Source of the DNA: Opitutaceae bacterium EW11
GTDB lineage: Bacteria > Verrucomicrobiota > Verrucomicrobiia > Opitutales > Opitutaceae
Assembly: GCA_003054665.1 (NCBI GenBank)
Contig: QAYY01000011.1
Span: 222,654 to 286,653 of the forward strand
Length of the DNA: 64,000 nt
Direction: 5' to 3'
Position 1 is the first letter of the stretch; the number at the start of each line of letters is the position of its first letter. The notes beneath the pieces were generated by a model, which was not told the DNA's origin, searched no databases, and saw only the letters and a program-made list of their open reading frames with translations. Shown here piece by piece: positions 60,204-64,000 of this stretch. The position numbers and the translations under genes were made by a program.

Positions 60204-61553
60204 CTACTTCAGCGGGTTGCCGTGGTCGTCTTTCGTGACCGGGAACGGCGCGAGCCAGGAGAGCACGATCGGCGGAATCGAGGCGATCAGAACGAAGGTG
60301 AAGAAGTGGAGATAGTTCTTTTCGAAGAACGTGTAGACGTAGGCGCTCAGCCAGCCCGTCGACCACTTGGTCATGCCCATGATGCCGGTCGCGAAGGCGT
60401 AGTGCGTCATCTTGAACGGACCGGGTGCGATCTGCTGCATCATGTAGAGCATCAAGCCGACCGACCCGAAGCCGAAGCCGAACTTCTCGAGCGCGACCAC
60501 GCCGGTGATCAGGCTCAGGTGGTCGGGCATCGTCCAGCTGAGATAGAAGTAGGTGAGGTGGGGGATGTTCAGGGCGAAGGCGAGGAGGACGAGACCGCGG
60601 CGGAGACCGACGCGCGCCGCGAAGAAACCGCCGAAAAGCGCCCCGAGGATGAAGCCGATCGTGCCGACGGAGCCGTAGATGTTGCCCACCGCCTGGTTGT
60701 TGAGGCCGAGTCCGCCGACGGCGCGGGAATCGAGAAGGAAGAGCGCGCCGAACTTCTCGATGAAGCCTTCGCCGAACCGGTAGAAAAACGTCACCGTCAG
60801 CATCAGCCAGATGTGTTTCTTCTGGAAGAAGCTCACCCAGGATCTGCCGAGGGCCTTGAAGCCGCTGTGGAAGCCCTGGCCGGCCAGGCTGGAGGGTTCG
60901 CCCTGCGGCAGATGTTTCAGGTGCCACACGCCGAGGAGCGCCATCGAAGCGCCGATCAGGCACATGACGATCATCCACGAATGCACCCAGTCGTAGTGGT
61001 AGTTGTCATGCAGCTTCCCCGTGAGCCAGACGAGGATTCCGGAGGAGAGCACGCTGCCGAGATTCCAGCACATGCCCTGGATGCCGATGAATTTGCCCTG
61101 CTGTCCGGGACTCAACGTCGTCATGTAGACGGCGTCGGCGGCGATGTCCTGCGTCGCGGACGCGAATCCCGCGATCCAGAAAAATGCGAGCGAGACGGCG
61201 AAGAAACTCGGAATCGGAAGAGAAAACGCGATCAGGCCGAGCACGCCCGCCATCAGGAACTCCATCGAAAGCACCCACCAGCGTTTCGTCCGAAACGGCT
61301 CCATCAGGGGCGCCCAGATCGGCTTCAAGACCCAGGGGAGGTAGAGCTGGCTGGTGTAGATCGCGATGTCGGTGTTCGAGACGCCCATGTTTTTGTACAT
61401 GATCGCCGACACGGCACCGACCGTGACGTTGGGGATGCCCATCGCGAGGTAGAGCGTCGGCACCCATAGCGAGGGGTTGCGGGCTTTTTCGGGGAGGGGA
61501 TCGGTGTTCGAGGTATCTGCTCGAGCTTGTGCTGGGGAATCGGCAGTTGGCAT
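60204..61553 (-). CDS. AmpG-like MFS transporter
   Basis: The 449-residue protein has 12 predicted transmembrane helices. It opens 'LWVPTLYLAMGIPNVTVGAVSAIMYKNMGVSNTDIAIYTSQLYLPWVLKPIWAPLMEPFRTKRWWV' (quoted in part), the AmpG-type signature of Bacteroidetes and Verrucomicrobia transporters. 'IAGFASATQDIAADAVYMTTLSPGQQGKFIG' is another conserved stretch. AmpG imports muropeptides or oligosaccharides across the inner membrane; here an oligosaccharide is more likely given the neighbours. I start it at the second ATG, 61553. Two LacI-family regulator genes lie upstream on the same strand. Confidence 0.83.
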   Translation of the reverse strand: MPTADSPAQARADTSNTDPLPEKARNPSLWVPTLYLAMGIPNVTVGAVSAIMYKNMGVSNTDIAIYTSQLYLPWVLKPIWAPLMEPFRTKRWWVLSMEFLMAGVLGLIAFSLPIPSFFAVSLAFFWIAGFASATQDIAADAVYMTTLSPGQQGKFIGIQGMCWNLGSVLSSGILVWLTGKLHDNYHYDWVHSWMIVMCLIGASMALLGVWHLKHLPQGEPSSLAGQGFHSGFKALGRSWVSFFQKKHIWLMLTVTFFYRFGEGFIEKFGALFLLDSRAVGGLGLNNQAVGNIYGSVGTIGFILGALFGGFFAARVGLRRGLVLLAFALNIPHLTYFYLSWTMPDHLSLITGVVALEKFGFGFGSVGLMLYMMQQIAPGPFKMTHYAFATGIMGMTKWSTGWLSAYVYTFFEKNYLHFFTFVLIASIPPIVLSWLAPFPVTKDDHGNPLK

Positions 61554-61760
61554 GGGAGAAGTCAAATCGCAGCGGAACGCGGCGCCGGGTCAAAGCGGGA
61601 AAGCGAGGCGACGGAGCGGTTCAGCGGAAAAAAGCCGCCGTCATGGCGTTCGGCAGCGGCGCTGCTGGCCGAGTTGAAGACGCGGCTCATGACGACGGCG
61701 TTCCAACCTCGTTGCCGCAGCAGCCGTGCCTGGACTCCACGCCTGCTCTCTCCGGCAGAC

Positions 61761-62894
61761 CTAGGTTTTCCACGGAACCGTGGGGCCCTCCTGCCAGTAT
61801 CCGGGCACGTAGGTGGCCGACGGGTTTTTCGGGGCTCCTCGTTGGTAGGTGCGAACGAGAACGCTCAGCTGCTCCAGCGCCCGCATCCCGACGAGGCGAT
61901 GGTTTTGGACGATGCCGCCCATGTGGGCGCAATTCGAAGGGGCATCGAGCGACGCGTAGGCGACTTCCTGCGGGATGCGAAACGTGGTCGTGGAGAGGCG
62001 CGAACCGCGGCCGTCTGGATCCAGCGTCAGAAGCTCGTGCCAATTGGACATCAGCGCGTCGACCTTGTACTCCCGGATCCACTCGACCACCTGGGCGGCG
62101 ATGGTGGCGATGTCGGTCCGCTCGAACAGCAGCGGCGGCACGCATTCGCTTTCCGGCATGGACGCCTGCTCGACGAGCACGCCCGAGCTGAAGTTGTCCT
62201 GCAGCCGGGATTCGTCGTCGCGCGCCGTGGCGAGGCCGATCCGCCGGTAGCCGCGCTCGCGCAGCTTCGTCATGCAGAGCCTCGCGACTTGGCATTGGTC
62301 ACTGGATACAATGTCGTGCTGCGGCAGCAGGTGATGCGACTCGATCTTCACCGCGCTGTAGTTGTCCCAGTCGAGGTCGATCGCCTTCGTCGCCGGCGTG
62401 AAGGTGGAAAGCAGGATGCCGCTGATTCCGCGGGACGAGATGATCGTGTTCAAACGGGACGGAGTCATGTCCTTTGTCCCGAGCGGGAACACCTCCACCG
62501 TCAGGTGCTGCGATTCGGCCACCGCGCGGACGCCCTCCCAGACGAGGGGATGGTAGGGGCTGCCGAAAAAGTACGGCGCGGAATTGGAGTCCACGACGAA
62601 AGCGATCGACGGCGACTGCCTCGCGGCGAGTTTGCTCAGGCGGTGAAAGTTGAAGGCGTCGAGCAGGGGGTCGCGCACGTATCCGATGCGGCGCGCCTCG
62701 GCGAGGATGCGTTCGCGCGTTGCGGGCGGGATGCTCGGATGCGCCCGCAGCGCCATCGACACGGTGGTCGGGTGCACGCCCGCCGCGGCGGCGACGTCGT
62801 CCATCGTGGCGTAGCGTGCGATGCTCTGGGCTCCGGCGCTGGCTTTAGCTTTTCGCGGGCGCCGTTTTTCCGTCTTGCCAGTGGCTTCGGACAT
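61761..62894 (-). CDS. LacI-family transcriptional regulator (paralogue 1)
   Basis: The 377-residue protein has a basic N-terminal tail and a LacI helix-turn-helix: 'ATMDDVAAAAGVHPTTVSMALRAHPSIPPATRERI' (quoted in part), with the hinge region 'AEARRIGYVRDPL'. The periplasmic-binding-protein-like effector domain follows (residues about 85-377). The HTH recognition residues (HPTTVSMAL) differ from classical LacI (YQTVSRVV). Its start at 62894 lies 50 bases inside the downstream end of paralogue 2. It probably controls nearby sugar-use genes; target unknown. Confidence 0.88.
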   Translation of the reverse strand: MSEATGKTEKRRPRKAKASAGAQSIARYATMDDVAAAAGVHPTTVSMALRAHPSIPPATRERILAEARRIGYVRDPLLDAFNFHRLSKLAARQSPSIAFVVDSNSAPYFFGSPYHPLVWEGVRAVAESQHLTVEVFPLGTKDMTPSRLNTIISSRGISGILLSTFTPATKAIDLDWDNYSAVKIESHHLLPQHDIVSSDQCQVARLCMTKLRERGYRRIGLATARDDESRLQDNFSSGVLVEQASMPESECVPPLLFERTDIATIAAQVVEWIREYKVDALMSNWHELLTLDPDGRGSRLSTTTFRIPQEVAYASLDAPSNCAHMGGIVQNHRLVGMRALEQLSVLVRTYQRGAPKNPSATYVPGYWQEGPTVPWKT

Positions 62895-63966
62895 AGGTGC
62901 GGGACGCGTATTCGGGTACTCCCGGCTCGCCGGACTTGAGCAGGGTGGTGAGAAGGGAAACGGCCTTGGCTCCGACCATCTCGAGGTTGGGGCAGATGCC
63001 GGCCATGCGCTCGTCGCTGTCGAGCAGGCAGAGGCAGGCGCAGGCCACGTCGTCGGGGACGCGGAGGCCCGACATTCTTAGCAGCACGTCGGGGATCGAC
63101 CAGTTGCAGAGGACGGCGTCGACGCGGTGCTGGCGCACCCATTCGCCCATCAATCGTGAGACTTCCTCGACGTTCGTGTTGTAGGGAAAGAGCAACGCGG
63201 GGATCCGGTCCTGCGTCGGCACGGTTGCCTGCTCGATCAGGTAGCCGGCCGTGTGGCGGTGCTCGGTGCCGTCTTCGTCGGCCCGGCCGACGGCGAGGCC
63301 GATGCGGCGGTAGCCGAGCGCGAGCATTCGGCGAAAAGCGAGCCGCACATCCTGGCGCTGGTCGTTGGCCACGACCGGGGAGTGCGGCTCCATGTGCAGC
63401 GAATTGATCTTCACCACCGTGTAGCGTCTCCAATCCATCGCCACGGTGGGGCGGTGCGGCTCGAAGCTCGCGAGGATGAGGCCGGTGATCGACTGGTCCC
63501 TGAGGTGCGCTTCGAGCCACTGGGAGTCGTGAAGTCCGCGGCCGACCGAAATCAAGCCCAGGTCGTAGCCGAGCACGCGGGCCTGCTGCCGCGCCCCTTC
63601 GAGGAAGGCGCTCTGGTGCCGATAGCGCACCGCGCCCGATTCGAGCGGGTGGTTGATCACGTATCCAATTCTTGGAGGATCCGCCCGGACGCGGCCGTTG
63701 AGATGAAAATGAGTCAGCGCCTGAAAGACGGGATTAGGCACGTAGCCGAGCCGGTCGGCGGTGGCGCGGATGTAGTCGCGCGTGCTCGAGGGAATGCTGC
63801 TGTGACCGCGTAGCGCGAGCGAGACGGTCGTGAAGTGAACGCCCGCGGCTTTCGCGACGTCCTTGATCGTGATGCGATGACGCCGCTCGTCGCGGGTCAT
63901 GGATTCGGAAGACGGCGCGGAGGCCGGGCTCGCGGAAGTGCGTTGGGGTAGCTCGTGGGCAAACAT
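62845..63966 (-). CDS. LacI-family transcriptional regulator (paralogue 2)
   Basis: The 373-residue protein has the HTH 'ITIKDVAKAAGVHFTTVSLALRGHSSIPSSTRDYI' (quoted in part) and a sugar-binding-like effector domain. It ends 'SRTYVRSHWQDGKTAPAKS', which aligns with 'SATYVPGYWQEGPTVPWKT' at the end of paralogue 1. The two are paralogous throughout, including 'YRRIGLA', 'CNW/SNW' and 'DDVA/QEVA'. I keep the start at 63966 to the left of the HTH; an ATG at 63900 (MTRDERRHRITIKD) would give a shorter but complete protein. It is the first gene of the two-gene overlap. Confidence 0.86.
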   Translation of the reverse strand: MFAHELPQRTSASPASAPSSESMTRDERRHRITIKDVAKAAGVHFTTVSLALRGHSSIPSSTRDYIRATADRLGYVPNPVFQALTHFHLNGRVRADPPRIGYVINHPLESGAVRYRHQSAFLEGARQQARVLGYDLGLISVGRGLHDSQWLEAHLRDQSITGLILASFEPHRPTVAMDWRRYTVVKINSLHMEPHSPVVANDQRQDVRLAFRRMLALGYRRIGLAVGRADEDGTEHRHTAGYLIEQATVPTQDRIPALLFPYNTNVEEVSRLMGEWVRQHRVDAVLCNWSIPDVLLRMSGLRVPDDVACACLCLLDSDERMAGICPNLEMVGAKAVSLLTTLLKSGEPGVPEYASRTYVRSHWQDGKTAPAKS

Positions 63967-64000
63967 CAGGCAGTGGGGATAGTGCCGAAGAGTCTGCGAA

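Noticed and set aside
1-64000. CRISPR arrays, insertion sequences, prophage or integrase genes
   Set aside because: I saw no repeated spacer array, transposase, integrase or phage structural gene in any frame.

Overview
The window is a high-GC bacterial chromosome segment with about 47 protein-coding genes packed on both strands. It has no rRNA, tRNA, insertion sequence, prophage or CRISPR array that I can see. The gene content points to Verrucomicrobiota, most likely the Opitutaceae. Supporting signs are a large TonB-dependent receptor without a SusD partner, AraC and LacI regulators beside sugar-degradation genes, FG-GAP/ASPIC-UnbV and DUF255 proteins, weak Shine-Dalgarno signals, and strong G/C preference at third codon positions. 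This placement is inference from gene families, not from a marker-gene comparison.

Layout. (1) 1-15.4 kb is mostly housekeeping: the 5' part of an MFS transporter running off the left edge, stand-alone CoaB, a small transglycosylase-like protein, a HAD phosphatase, prfA-prmC, a TolC-like protein, a SurA/PpiD-like chaperone, a GYF-domain protein with a YihY/BrkB protein, argS, and a thymidine-phosphorylase homologue with an altered signature. (2) 15.4-23.9 kb carries an RlmI-like methyltransferase, a beta-carbonic anhydrase, a fosmidomycin-resistance-type MFS protein, two DUF4252-like proteins and an ABC exporter pair. (3) 24-40.4 kb is accessory metabolism: sialate O-acetylesterase, two GH43 enzymes, a VOC ring-cleaving-type dioxygenase, an SDR, an ATC-hydrolase-like Tat protein, a Gfo/Idh/MocA oxidoreductase, an AI-2E permease fused to signalling-type domains, a secreted esterase, a DUF3300 protein, and rhaA divergent from an AraC regulator. 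(4) 40.5-60.1 kb is the most interesting part: a PA14-containing GH31 divergent from a TonB receptor; a tight operon of SxtJ-like protein, NodU/CmcH carbamoyltransferase, DUF5989 and SGNH-TPR protein; then DUF255, a double FG-GAP/ASPIC protein and an FKBP isomerase divergent from an FG-GAP lipoprotein and a TPR protein. (5) 60.2-64 kb holds an AmpG-like MFS transporter and two overlapping paralogous LacI-family regulators.

How it may work together. Region 4 has the parts expected for outer-membrane uptake and periplasmic handling of a glycan: receptor, alpha-glycosidase, beta-propeller proteins, isomerase, TPR scaffolds and a carbamoyl-transfer module. The strongest unexplained signal is a shared imperfect palindrome, CTCTAACGWCAGAG. 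It occurs as two copies exactly 21 bp apart in the GH31/TonB-receptor divergent promoter and again as two copies in the DUF255/FG-GAP divergent promoter about 14 kb away. This suggests one regulon joining the glycoside hydrolase and receptor with the propeller proteins. The tandem LacI regulators are possible, unproven, candidates to bind it.
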